A DNA stretch of 64,000 nt from Rutpela maculata (taxonomy: Eukaryota > Arthropoda > Insecta > Coleoptera > Cerambycidae): the NCBI GenBank assembly GCA_936432065.2, contig OW386287.2, positions 93,973,688 through 94,037,687 of the forward strand, in the 5' to 3' direction. Both the position numbers and the translations under genes were made by a program. Positions 31,540-43,881 of this stretch are shown here, in pieces. How positions within the stretch are numbered: position 1 is the stretch's first letter; the number at the start of each line of letters is the position of its first letter. Below the pieces are notes generated by a model that saw nothing but the letters and a program-made list of their open reading frames with translations, had not been told where the DNA came from and did no database searches.

Positions 31540-33091
31540 AAATCTAAACGAATGCAGAACCTTATTTTGAACAGATTTATATAATTTAATGTTCTCTTGG
31601 CATCTAAATCGTCAATGGTGAACTTCCTTAAAAATATATATTTTATATTGTTTTCTTTAGCAGTAAGCTTATCTAAAAAGCCGGTAAATCCTCAATATAC
31701 TTAAAAATGTACATTATTTTTTATTTGAGATAACGCACTACAATCTATTGTAGAGTGGCATAACCTACCTTGTCGGGTCTTCAACATTTCAACCGAAAAA
31801 AGGTAAGAAGGGTTCATAAAATTAAAACCTTGTCTGGTTGTCAAACCATTGACTGTGTGTGGCACACTTAATATACCAATCCCTTCGGTTTGTAGGTGTT
31901 TTCACGATTCTACATTGAGCTTTTATTATTTACAAATTCTCAGACAGTCATAACTTAGGTATTAGTGTATTTTACGGTTTTGTTCCTGGAATTATACTTA
32001 TCTGGACATGAAAGACGTTATGTTCAAATGTTTACTTTTAGTACTCGGTGCTTGTTCACAACCTAGCAGCATAGTTAAGATTAAATTTTAAACACGTGAA
32101 AACTTTTATAACGTCCAAGTCACAGTGAACACACTCGGGCTCTGTGCCCGAGTATGTATATAATATACTGTAAAAATAAAAATTCATTCCAGATAGGCCT
32201 AATTCTATTAGTTATTGTCTGTTCTACGTTTTATTGTTGTGGCACTTTAACTTAAAATGGGTGCTTATTATTGTTGATAAATGTCAATGGTGCCTGTAAT
32301 ATAATAAATAATATCAACTCTTGTGTTGGCATTTCGGCGCAGTAGAATTTCAATGTTTTAATTCATTTTGTAATTCTGTTTTGTCTATACGATGCAAGGC
32401 CGACGATGACGATGTCTCTTCCATCACTGCTTATCCATATCCCATAAAATAAAATTAAAAAATGTTTGAAACTTCCGACCGACCCGATAAAAAATTTTAT
32501 CGAAACACTTTAACCCTTTAACTACGGCTGTCGTCAATAGACGACAGTATGAAACTTTCGCGAGATGCGGCCGTCGTCAATAAGCGATTTGACGAATTAC
32601 GCCGGGAACGGACGTCGCTTATCGACTTTTATATGTAATTTTTCATTTTTGTGACGTAGGTTTATTTTTTATTCACTCGGATTTCTTTTTTTTTTCAATA
32701 GTGCCACCTAAGTTTCAAATATGAAGTCAGTATCTGTACCCAGTCGTATGTTGTAACAATTTTTCATTTTTGTGACGTAGGTTTATTTTTAATTCAAAGA
32801 ACAAAATAATTCGGCTAACAGGTTTACTTCACAATCTATAGGTATATTTAAATAGATAACTACATACAAAGTCTATAAAACTATTCAGGATTATTCAAAT
32901 CTTACCCTTTTTTTAGAGGATACAGGAATCTGTACAAATACGATAACCCAAAAAAATTAAAAATACTCTCCACGTCGCTTAAAAATATTTAAGTGCACCC
33001 CATTGGAATCTGTATTGAAATGGAACCGCATAGAAAGAAGTTCGCTTGAATAAAATCAATAGCATCAAGGTTGATAACAAAAATCTGACTT
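31540..33091. other. AT-rich intergenic DNA with a small hairpin
   Basis: No gene. It holds a perfect 8-bp-stem hairpin CTGTCGTCAATAGACGACAG (32527-32546) in a locally GC-rich patch, and two copies of TTTTTCATTTTTGTGACGTA (about 32639 and 32760). Confidence 0.4.
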
Positions 33092-33252
33092 AATGGGGGC
33101 GGATGAAACACAAAAAAATTGAGTCCTTTGGTTCTTGTACACACATTAACTTAATTAATAATTTTATTTTTTTCACCTCTTTTAATAGTGGGGAGGTAAT
33201 GGGGTTGGCTAATGCCAAAAAAATGTTTGATGCCTTAGCTTCTCTAATATAT

Positions 33253-35840
33253 TAGTCCCTTCAAATGAGTCAAAAATCGCTGTTTTATTGCAATTTTTCC
33301 CAGTTTTGAGACCTGTGAAAAGTGAAGTATGTGGGTTGTCTAAACATGATTTTCACTCCCCGCAGTTCTAAAAAGGGTGGTTTTTGAGAAATATATACAT
33401 ATACAGGGTGGACCATTCATAATAGGCCATAGCTCGAGGGTAGATTCTTTGGACCAAAATATGAGGATATAACCAAACCTGCTTTAGTAAATTGTTGCTG
33501 TGGAAAAATATACAGGGTGTCAAAATTGTAATTTTTTTTCTTTTTTGCAATATCTCAACTACCTCTTGACCGATCTTATCCCAATTTGGTAAGGAAACAT
33601 TTTTTAGGCTAAGAAACAATAATTTGTGTATTACATCACGCCAGCCCGAGGAGGGCGCCTTATGAGCTATACCTGATGATGAATATTTTTTCTCTTTTTT
33701 TTATTACGAAACGTAGTGGCACTTTTGACTAGAAAATCTCACGCAGGAGTCATTTCTATATAAAAAAGGTACACTTGATAGAAATAATTCCAACCGTTTT
33801 CGAGAAAACTGCCGCATAGATATCACAAATTCTTTGAGAACAAACCCAATTTGAAAAGGAAAAATTGTATTCATTGAAAAATATGCTTTGGTGACCTCAT
33901 TTACGTACAATTTAATTAGTTTGACGTTTTGACAGAACTAGGACGTCATAAAGCACACTTTTCAATAAATACAATTTTTCCTTTTTAAATTGGGTTTGTT
34001 TTCAAAGAATTTTTGAGATCTATATGGCAGTTTTCTTTGTACATTTTTTAGGTAGAAATGACACCTGCATGAGATTTTCTAGTCAAAAGTGCTACTACAT
34101 TTCGTAATAAAAAAAAGAGAAAAAATATTCATCATCAGGTATAGCTCATGATGGGCTGGCGTGATGTAATATACAAATTATTGTTTATTAGCCTAAAAAA
34201 TGTTTCCTTACCAAATTGGGAGAAGATCTGTCAAGAGGTAGTTGAGATGTTGCAAAAAAAAAAGAAAAAAAAATACAATTTTGACACCCTCTATCCCCCC
34301 TGTAATATAAAGCATGTTTGGTTATATCCTCATATTTTGATCCAAAGAATCTACCCTTGAACTATGGCCTATTATTAATGGTCCACCCTGTATATGAATT
34401 CTAGCGTTGTTTCGTCTTTTTCTCTATTTTGAGGAAAAACTATGAATTTTGGTGAAAAATATCGAGAGTAAAGTTGTAGAACATAAAATTTCATATAAAG
34501 TTTATCTCTACCTTTTTTTTTTTTTTCGAATTTCGCTTAGTTTCGCCGCTAGAGGGCGCAAAAGAAATAAATATACATATAGACTTTTGCGCCTTTTTTT
34601 AGATTTTGAGCCAAAATTATGCATTTTTATGAAAAATTACATGAGACTAAATAAAGTTGTAGAACATAGAATATATATATTTTTATGAAAAAAAAAAAAA
34701 AAAAACTAGAAAACACTTAAAGATGGTGACTGTTATGCTCTACATTCTACAACTTTGATCTCATGTAATTTTTCATAAAAATGCATAATTTTGGCTCAAA
34801 ATCTAAAAAAAGGCGCAAAAGTCTATATGTATATTTATTTTTTTCGCGCCCTATAGCGGCGAAACTGCGGAATTCGAAAAAGGTAGAAACAACATTATAG
34901 GAAATTTTATGCTGTACAACTTTGCTCTCTTGATATTTTTCACCAAAATGCACAGTTTCTCCTCAAAATAGAGAAGAAAACGAAAAAACGCTAAAATTCA
35001 AATCTATGTATATATTTCTCAAAAACTACCCTTTTTTAGAACTGCAGGGGGTGAAAATCATGTTTAGACAACCCACATACTTCACTTTTTACAGGTCTCA
35101 TAACTGGGAAAAATTTCTTTAATTTTACTTCCACGTCCAGTGGAAGTATAGTAACGACAAAAAAGTTTTTAAAAATTTTTATTGTTCAAATAGGCTTAAA
35201 ATGTCATAAAACGTCGAGATTTTAAGTTTGAGCGAAAAAAAATTTTCTGTCTGTCTGCCGGTGTCTGTCTGTCTGTAACTTTTTTTGTGCGCACGTTTAC
35301 TCTGGAACCGTTTAAGATATTGACTTGAAATTTGGTACACATATGTACTTTAACGAGATCTAGAACTAGATTATATTTTCATCTTGTTCCGTTGAAGGGT
35401 TGGGGGGTAAATTGAGGTAAATTTAGGGTAAATGGGTAAATCAAACAGGTAAGAGTCCATGAAATTGGTATTTAGTATATACAAGAGAAGCTGAGGTCTC
35501 AAAAAAATTTTTGACATTAGCCACCCCCATTACCACCCCCACCTCCTTATTAAAGGGGATGAAAAAAAAATGTGATTTAGTGCATGTACAGGAACCAGAG
35601 ACCTCAAAATATTTTTTTACTTCATCCACCCCCACTATCACCACCCCCACCCCACTACCGATGTGGGGTATCGTTTTATGGGTTTTTGGGGTAGAGGATT
35701 TCAAATATTATATTATTAAAGTTCCATAAACAATTATTTTCACATACAAAGTTTTTTCGTTGTGAGTGACTTGGATAGAGAATCTGGATGTGGAAGTAGT
35801 GATTCCTTGGGCAGCGGTTTTTTCTAATTTGAAGGGACTA
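33253..35840. mobile_element. Complex foldback element, 2.6 kb
   Basis: Tips TAGTCCCTTCAAAT and ATTTGAAGGGACTA. Target duplication is TA or TAT (ambiguous). Outer arms (about 33295-33400 and 35030-35115) share GAAGTATGTGGGTTGTCTAA. Nested inside are a palindrome of about 500-bp arms (33400-33920 against 33950-34395, GGTGGACCATTCATAATAGG-type ends) and a second of about 270 bp (34430-34700 against 34745-35010). A complete Fam1 copy (35127-35797) sits near the right tip. No protein is encoded; frames of 60-80 codons here are arm shadows. Confidence 0.8.
35127..35797 (+). mobile_element. Fam1 complete copy, 671 bp
   Basis: ACTTCCACGTCCAG to CTGGATGTGGAAGT with all internal Fam1 blocks, followed by AGTGATTCCTTGGGCAGCGG and T6. 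Left flank is TTTT. It lies near the right end of the foldback element that itself landed in another Fam1 copy. Confidence 0.75.
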
Positions 35841-36127
35841 TATACTAAATACCAGTTGTATGGACCCTTACTTGCTTGATTTACCTATTTACTCCCATTT
35901 ACCCCAATTTACTCCCCAATCCTTCAATGGAAGAAGATCAAAATTTACTCTAGTTCCAGATCGCGTTAAAGTACATGCGTGTACCAAATTTCAAGTCAAT
36001 ATATTAAACGGTTCCAGAGCAATCGTGCGCACAAAAAAGTTACAGACAGAAATTTTTTTTTGCTCAAACTTAAAATCTCGACGTTTCATGACATTCTATA
36101 TTCTAAGCCTATTTGAACAATAAAAAA

Positions 36128-37151
36128 TTAAGGGTATTTTTATAAGAGCCTCTTTGAAAGTCTTTTTCAGTGTTTAAAATTTCATCATTTTCGAATAATT
36201 CTGTATTTCTTGGCAATATTTGAAATATTAAAGTCTAAACTTTATGTTTCAGTGAGTAATCTGTAATAAAATTTGTAAGTATTCTTATATAATGTGGAAC
36301 CCTAAGACGAAACAATTTTTAGTGAAAATTAAATTGTTTGTTAGGTACTTTAGTTTTTATAATTCTCTTCTACAGGCAAAGTGAAGTATAATGTCTTACA
36401 TTGTGGCAATTGCTGCAATATTTAATATTAATAGTGCATTTACAAACGTCAATTCTATGGTTTTTTTTATGTTATTTATTGAGAAATTCTAAGAACCATG
36501 TTGGTTATAAACTGTTTGTGGGAACGCCGCGACTGTTTCAGTATTAATTGGCACTTAAGAGTGCATTGAAAGATTCGTATGTCTGGTTCGTATAGAATTT
36601 TCTATGCCCCTTCCTAATACCCATGGACTTAAAATATCTGAAAGTCTATTCCCCTTCATTCGGTCCACCCGCACCCCATTTCAGATGTCATGGAACAGGG
36701 CAGGACAGGCTTTAAAAATTCACTAGCCTTAACGAAATAAAATATATTGCTTATATTTCCAAAACGTCTGGATTATATGTAATATTCCTAGTTCAGTATT
36801 TTATTAGAATAGAATAAAATGGAATAAATTTATTTGCCATGGATTTTGTTAATTGAACAATATTAATTTTGTCATAAAAATGTATAAAACAAAAAATCTA
36901 CAAAATGAATAAAATAATTTAAAGCATAAAAACGAATTGATAATAATACATTCGTCATAAAAATGTATAAAACATACGAGGCTAAAAAATATTCTATAAC
37001 AAGAAAAAAACATAAAAGTACAAACTGACAAATGTATGCACATACATATAAAGGTACGTGTACGTGTACAAGTGTACATGTTATACATGACTAGTAAAAT
37101 TAATATACAAATAGCACGGTAAAAATATTTTCCATTGTCGATCACAGATTA
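36128..37151. other. AT-rich intergenic DNA
   Basis: No gene. The stretch AATGGAATAAATTTATTTGCC near 36820 has the look of a LINE 3' tail. A 98-codon minus frame (36849-37145) is Phe/Ile/Cys-rich low-complexity and not believed. Confidence 0.35.
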
Positions 37152-38569
37152 AATTTTGACGGCACACCTAAACCGTTTCGGCAAAAAAATCACAAGATAA
37201 TTTAGCACATCACGACTGACACTTTGGCCAGGCATTATCTATGGAATGGTTTTATAGAGTCTATTCAAATGCTTCAGATCCATATCCCTTCTAAGACTCC
37301 ACATAATACATAACAAAAAACCTTCCTACCTAGTCGATAAGAAAAAGAAAAAACAATAATAATAAAATAAATTATAAGCTAAATGACTGTTTTGATTAAG
37401 AATGATTCCTACACAGTTTGATTTTGAAATTGAAAAGAATAGTAACCTATGTATTTATTATTATCTTGACAACAATAATTATTTTGACAGTTTTGGTATG
37501 AGTAGTACTATTTAAAGTACATTTACAGTTTCTATTTTGGTCAATTTATAACTTTTGATATTAAATCTAGGGCATTTATTGTTTTTCTTCAATTTTTTTG
37601 TAGTAAATTCTAGATTTTTATAGTTTTTGTCCAGAGTCACATAAGTCAAAGTGTTAGTAAATGTTGGCATCTTTGCCTAGTCATTTACTTAAACAAAATT
37701 TAACTATTCTTGACCTTCATTTTTTTTTTTATTATCAACTAGTCCCTCATAATTGCCTATTTTTTATGTGAATCACTGGACCACTCACCATCCGGAGAAA
37801 GCACAAGATAGGAACCCCTTATTATCAACGTCGATCAAAGTTACGTAAGCCAACCTATCTCTGTAGCTAACATTTGCAGTATTTTGGTCAGAAGAAATTA
37901 ATGTAAATCAGTTGATCATTTAGTATTAACTTTTAAACATTTTTAGTAATTTTTTATAATTTGTTTTTCTCCATTTAAACATTGTAAAGAGATTGTATTT
38001 TTACCCTAATTTATTAATTATATTTTGTTTTAAATACCTGAGTTTGATTGTGTCCACCTATAAAAATTTACAGAATATCACAACTTATTTGTTTTTTTTT
38101 TTGCTTAGAAATATTGTTGAAGTATTGTTGAATACGCTGGTGCCCAAAACTAGTTTTTTATCGACTCGAACCTCGACCCAACCACTGAGCTTAGCTGATT
38201 GCTACGTTTCGTTCACCTTTGGTCTTCAGCCGCCAACTGCGGGAAAAGATGGCGTTGCAAAGTGTTATCACATTTATGTGTACATGCTTTTTCTATATTA
38301 TATCCATAATCCATTCAGATTTTATCGTTTTAGATAGATTAGATACCATAGTTCGGAACAAGTGAAAAATTTCAAAAGTACGACCGCGTATTTTTCTTGC
38401 TGGGTAGGAAAGTTTTTTTGCTATGTACTATGTGAAGTCTTAGAAGGGACATGGATTTGAAGCATTTGAAGACTCTGTGAGACCATTCTATAGATAATGC
38501 CCGGTCAAAGTGTTAGTTATGATGCGCTAAATTTTTTTGCCGAAACGGTTTAGGTGTGCCGTCAAAATT
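37152..38569. mobile_element. Foldback element, 1.4 kb, about 190-bp arms
   Basis: The arms 37152-37345 and 38395-38569 are imperfect reverse complements sharing TTTTGACGGCACACCTAAAC, CGTTTCGGCAAAAA and CCTTCTAAGACT-type blocks. The interior is AT-rich. A 114-codon plus frame (37993-38337) has low-complexity composition and no family likeness. Confidence 0.75.
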
Positions 38570-38788
38570 GAGTCACTATTCTGATAGCATTTTTTCTGTA
38601 CTTCGAATTCGCTAATAGTTTTTTAGAAATGCGACAGAAAAATATACTTTTTTGTCGAAAACGAAGAGGGCAGATTTAAAGGACCCATTCACATTTCTCA
38701 TTTTTTTTTTTTAGTTTAATTTTACGCGCTTATGAATTAGATAAATCCTGCAGAAACAAATAAAATATTGTTCAATAACAAGGCTTTG

Positions 38789-39184
38789 GGTATAGAGTAG
38801 TATTATTATGAGAAAATGACAGGGGCGGAGCCAAGATGCGCGAATATTTTTACCAGTGGCATAGCGTCACCTGCGGTACAGGGATGTGCAATTGCAATAA
38901 AAGTTTCGCGGTCGAGGAGCTGTATAATGGAGTAGATTAAAACTTGCCCAACTGTTACGAGTAACCTTTGTTCAGCACAATAATTTGTACTAAACTTTGC
39001 CTAATAAAGTTGTTTTATTATTATTATTACCGCCGCCGCCGCCGCTCTACTGCAGGATACCGTCGCCACTGGTGCCGACATTGAATGTCACGTAATTCGT
39101 TTTCATTGGCTTAGAATGATGGAGTGCACAAACTCGTTCTGCGCATATTTTTTGTCATCTTCTCATAGTAATACTACTCTATCC
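38789..39184. mobile_element. Short inverted-repeat element, about 396 bp
   Basis: TATAGAGTAGTATTATTATG at 38791 pairs with its near reverse complement ending at about 39184. The arms (about 50-65 bp) also share the GAAAATGACA/TGTCATCTTC block. The interior includes (ATT)n next to (CCG)n near 39020-39043. Confidence 0.6.
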
Positions 39185-39423
39185 ACATTTCCATCCTTCA
39201 TATATTTAGATTTATATATAAGTAGCATGATCTCTCTATTTTTAGTTTGTTGCTGTTTAATATTAACGCTCTCTTCAGTAGAAAGGTTCTTTGGACACAT
39301 CCCCAATCCTTAATTTCGTACGTTCCTACCTCATTTTGTTATTGTTTTCCTTCCTATTTTAATTGCCTTATTTATATTAACGTCCTGGCGAAATTTAGTT
39401 AATGCTACTCCACCACTTATCAG

Positions 39424-39512
39424 GATGGCGAGATGAGATACGATCATCCATCCAAGTGCCGGACTCAATCGACGTGCCTTAACTCCGCCGATCGATGTCT
39501 CGCCACTGAAAC
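39424..39512 (-). other. 5S rRNA-like sequence
   Basis: On the minus strand GGAGTTAAGGCACGTCGATT resembles the 5S box A region (GAAGTTAAGC-A-CGTCG), and GGCACTTGGATGGATGATCG resembles the 5S intermediate element/box C (GTACTTGGATGGGTGACCG), in the right order and spacing. The 5' third of 5S is not recognisable. It may be a 5S pseudogene or the head of a 5S-derived (SINE3-type) element. Confidence 0.45.
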
Positions 39513-39529
39513 CGGTACTGTACTCACAT

Positions 39530-40076
39530 ACTGACGTTCTCTGGCGTTTGGTTCGTTCGTTGTTTATTTGATCGATTCCAGGTACTATATCTTCTAGCTC
39601 TAACCGTTATTTCTAGCAGTTTCCTTGGTCCAATATTGCAGTGGTATGTATCTTCTCGTGTGCGTATTGTTGCTTCTTCTGAAGGTTTGATTTCATTGTT
39701 GTCCTACTGGGAGGGTTTCTACAGGTTTTCGAAAATTTGTCTGCCTTTGTTTCGTCATGGCCTCTCTCATTTTCTTTTCTTCTCTCAATTCTTCTTTTAG
39801 TCTTTCAGTTATTTTCTGTATGCATTGTTGCTTGCTGTTCATATTTTTTTTGTTTCCTTTTTTGTTGGGCTCATAGGTGACTTCCCTTTTTAACGTTTTT
39901 CTGTTCAGTCTAGTTTTCCTTCTGTTAGTGGTTTTTCCGTTTCTTCGTGAACATTCTTCTGAAATTCTTCATACTGTAGTAGGGGGATATTCAAGGTATT
40001 GTTTGGTGTTTTGTTAGTTTGTGTCATTAATAGATCCATTGTGTTTGTATACTCTGGGAAAACTTTATTTTCCTGA
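39530..40076 (-). pseudogene. Decayed minus-strand reading frame, unknown family
   Basis: On minus a strong 3' splice-site-like TTTTTCTTTTTCAG (ending about 40076) is followed by three consecutive coding-like stretches in shifting frames. The first is ENKVFPEYTNTMDLLM, running to a stop about 55 codons on. The second is a Lys/Glu-rich segment with ITERLKEELREEKKMREAM, likely coiled coil, about 90 codons. The third contains REDTYHCNIGPRKLLEITV, about 59 codons. Low stop density in AT-rich DNA supports former coding. It may be a LINE ORF1 or host exon remnant; I do not recognise it. Confidence 0.4.
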
Positions 40077-40957
40077 AAAAGAAAAATTGTATTACCTACG
40101 TGTTTTTCACTGAAATCCTGGAAATATTCAATTTTGGTGCGATATTATATTTATAGGGCGTTAACTTATATTAAACTATTGATCGTGGACATTAACTGTG
40201 GCCTAAATGAAACCCTATTAAAGAATTTATTTCCTACCAATTTATGACCTGTTTGAAAATAAGAAAGAAAAGATCAAAACAAAACAAATTTAATATGTTT
40301 ATGCAAAATATATAATGAATATAACTGCCTATATTGTTTGAACTATAAAATAGTTACAATATGATATTTCTATAAATACTATATTTTACTAAAAATGAAT
40401 TTGGGTGATCATGACACACAACCCTGCTCTGAAATATATTCATATTTCAAGAATTTAGAGTAGAAAACAATATCACAAGCTGTCCAATTCACTCTTTTTA
40501 AAGTATAATCTACGTAAATATCTCGGAAATTCTTCTCACGTTTCTTGAAACTGCCAGACACAAAGGTGTGAAGTTTCTACAATCAATCCATCATCTCTAG
40601 CCGTATAAATGTGTACTAGTCTGTGAAAGACAAGTTGTTCAACCCTTCACCTCTATAGCATTATTAATATTTTTTGCATTCTCCACAGGTCTAAGTATTA
40701 CACTCCTACGTTGTAGATATGGAGATAATTGCATAATAATAATAAAAAAGACGACGATTGATCATTATGAGTATTAATTGTCATTTTCTTTACGCTAGAC
40801 ATTTGTATATAATCACTCTCACGCCGACATTGTTTTGTTCGCAGCTACTCTTAATAGTTCCAGTTGATGTTATATGAATTATTATGACTTTAAAATAATT
40901 TAAATAAGTGTAAACGACATATTTTTCTTATTTACAGAATACATAAAAATACAGAAC
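40077..40957. other. AT-rich intergenic DNA
   Basis: No gene or repeat recognised. Confidence 0.4.
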
Positions 40958-43123
40958 TTCCCAAGTAACAATTTAAATTTTATCGTGATCTTCAGAACCT
41001 CTTGAATTCTATTTAATAAAACTTCTGATAAAACTATATATCTTTGACAAACGTTATTAAACCTTTATAAAGCTTGTACAAAGCTAAGAGGGACAATTAT
41101 TAAAATTAAAAGAGTTCTGAGGGCCTTTTTAAAAGTCATTTTAAAACCAACTGGTTTTATTCTAAACAGCCTTTATAACGTTCTGAAAACCTTGAAAACT
41201 ATTCATAAAACCAACAATAAATCCTAAAAGTATAATTTTGGCCGAAGGGACTATCTACAAACCGTTGTTTAAACTATAATAAAACCACTTCGTAAAGTCA
41301 TCATAAAACTAAAATGCTTTATTATTTTTAATAAAAAGGTTTTATGCTTGCCATCATATTAAAACTAAGTTGGCAATGTTGGTAAATTAGTCGCGTGTTG
41401 GTAACGAATATTATAAAAAGCATTTGCTGTTGTTCAGCTTTCAGCTGGTCTCTCTATTCTGGTTAAAATTATCAAGTTCAGCAGGTACTCACCGTGAGTT
41501 AAAATGTAGCTGCGCATTAAATTGTACTGATGATATCACAACTAGTAGATCGAAAAATATGGAGGCCCTTGAAATTTTGGAAATTTTAAAAAATATTTTA
41601 AAATTCATTTTTTGTTGTTGGCATCAACTTAAATTACACGTTAGTAATAATAATGATTTTAGTTCTTAATACCCATAAATTGTTGCAAAAATTGCCATTA
41701 AGCAATTGTTCATTTGAATAATTCCAACATGACAGCTTTTGTTTCCAAAGATATTTTTGTAGAAAAATAGGGATTTTTGATCAAAACCTGTTGGTTATCG
41801 GCAATACCACAATAAGAGTGTTTGATCCTAAGATTGTCACAATGCTCTCGTACAAGAGCATTTGCTACTAATTACAACCAATTTAAGTCTTCTTACATTT
41901 ATGTGAGTCCATTTGGTATTATCTAATACCAACTGATCTTGTCTAACACCATTTGACCTATATTAAAATTTGTTGGATTTATTCACAACCACCATAAAAC
42001 CTATTGCCCAAAGATATTTGACTTTTTTGGCGTTTACTTACATATAACCTCACACTTGTTAATTACTTTTTCCTTACCTTAGCTGTGCTGTGATTGCTCT
42101 GAAAGGGCCGACTATATGCCCTTATGCCCCAGATGCAGTGAACTGCACTGGAATGGGAATAACAGAGCAAAAAGATATAAATAAGAAGAAAAAGATAACT
42201 TCTCACATTTATTTGATTATTTTGATTAGTCAAATGTGTGGTGTGGCTCTAATTGTTTAACGTAAGCATCAGGTTAAAAATATGGTATTCAGAATACAGT
42301 TAACACAAAAATCCTTGTTAAAAGGCAAAAACAGACACTTGATGTTGACAAAAAACCAGTGGTACACTAGAACATGTTGGAGTTGATACCAAACCCTCTC
42401 GAAGTAATCCTACGTTTTGTCTTGTAATTGAATGGCAGACACTGGTCTCAATTATCAGTTGTTGAGTGTTTTGTGAATCATATTCTGTTTTATGCTTAGT
42501 CATCGAAACTGGTGTGTTATTTACCATTTTCAAATAGTTATTTCTGGCTTTCCGTTTAAAGTAACCACTTTTTTTTAGTTTCATCCGCGTATATTTAATT
42601 TCTTGAGGTACTTCACACAAAAGTGATTAAAAATTAACCTAAAATAAGTAAAACCTATTTATCCATCTATCAACCTGCAACTTTTGCGGTTTTATGAAGG
42701 AATTTGTCCAGACTAAATGGTTCTTATGTTACATTTGACATTATACGAGCCAATACAGCTTTATAGCAGTTTTATGATTAGTATATTCAAGTGCCCCTTT
42801 AAAAATTCTTAGGCATACTAGTTTTATAAACGTTGTCTCTGAGGTAAATTGGTTTCCTAGGCCAAATGATTTTATCATGGTAGTGCTGACCACCACCATA
42901 AAACCTTTACAAGTGCCAATACACTCGATTTAAAACAAAGGCTAAATGGTATTGAAACTCAGCCTCCAGGTGGTTGTTACAACTCTTAATAAAACTACTT
43001 AGGCTGAAAGAGTTGTTGGGCTGCTATACTACCGCTATAAATTCATTTTGCAAACTTACATCCTCAATAAAGCTATTACAAAACTTATTCAAGTCCACAT
43101 AGCATTTAAATTGTTACTTGGGT
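40958..43123. mobile_element. Terminal-inverted-repeat element, about 2.17 kb
   Basis: CCCAAGTAACAATTTAAAT at 40958 is matched by ATTTAAATTGTTACTTGGG ending at 43123, a 19-bp TIR. The interior repeats the motif ATAAAACC/GGTTTTAT in both orientations many times. No transposase is visible; 81- and 100-codon frames inside lack motifs. CCAAGTAACAATTT also occurs at 46970 in another element's arm, so the tip sequence is shared. Confidence 0.65.
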
Positions 43124-43547
43124 TTATAGCTACTGGGTAGCATGTATATCTCTAAGAGGTTTGAAAATGTCATATTTTCGTGTTCTTAATTTTTTCTCTC
43201 AGATAATGTAGTTTTTAAAAAGTATTCTTTTGAACTGCCATGTTGGACCTGTTTCAAGAGCATTTTCCATCATGTTTCCACAATATTTCCTAAGAAGCCT
43301 CATCGTGACTCGGAAACTGTGTGCAGTGGCATATTTTTTTGTTGAAACTACGTGTTTGATTATCTTCAGCTGCTGATAAAAAAAAACAATTATGGTCGTT
43401 ATTGACGGCTCTAGCAGTACTGTGTTCGTTTTCAATTCGATGTTTAGACAAATAAGCTCAACAGTCAAAAGCTACCCACATCTTACCTTGAGGAGATAAT
43501 CTCAATTTGTAAATTTCCAAGGCATGAATTCTAGATTTATAAATAAT
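43124..43547. other. Intergenic DNA
   Basis: No supportable gene. An 89-codon minus frame (43199-43468) has no recognisable motif. Confidence 0.35.
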
Positions 43548-43870
43548 AAATATGGAGTACCTCAGGACTCCGTTCTAGGTCCAACTTTTCCTCATTTTCA
43601 TTAATAACGTGTTGTCTAAGCGAAATCTGTTCTATATGCTGACGACGCAATGCTACTATATAAGAAAAAAAAATTAATGCATTGTTGTCCAGAGTGTACG
43701 AAATTCAATCCACTATTGAATACTGGTTTTTGTCAAATAAATGAATGTTAAATGAGAATAAAACAGAAATATTTCCTGTGTTAAATTTCTAGGTGTTTAT
43801 TTATATCGACAACAAATTAACATCGGAAAATAGCCAATTTCTCATATAATCAAAAAAGCATAAGAAGCTA
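43548..43870 (+). pseudogene. LINE RT fragment
   Basis: Plus-strand GVPQDSVLGP, then a frameshift, then VLYADDAMLLY, recognisable as RT motifs 4 and 5 of a non-LTR element. It is too short and broken to classify. It ends against the tail of the oppositely oriented LINE at 43882. Confidence 0.75.
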
Positions 43871-43881
43871 TTACTTTTAAT

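Larger units (their letters stand above)
33092..36127 (-). mobile_element. Fam1 copy split by a 2.6-kb foldback element
   Basis: Reverse-oriented Fam1 sequence runs 33092-33252 (TTGGTTCTTGTACACAC, then CTTAGCTTCTCTAATATA), stops, and resumes at 35841 (TATACTAAATACCAGTTGTA) through AGATCGCGTTAAAGTACATG, ACAGACAG and AAAATCTCGACGTTTCATGA to about 36127. The two halves join in the order of complete Fam1 copies, so 33253-35840 is an insertion. Confidence 0.75.

Noticed and set aside
36849..37145. 98-codon minus-strand membrane-like frame
   Set aside because: The hydrophobic, Cys/Phe/Ile-rich composition results from AT-rich repeats; no start context or family support.
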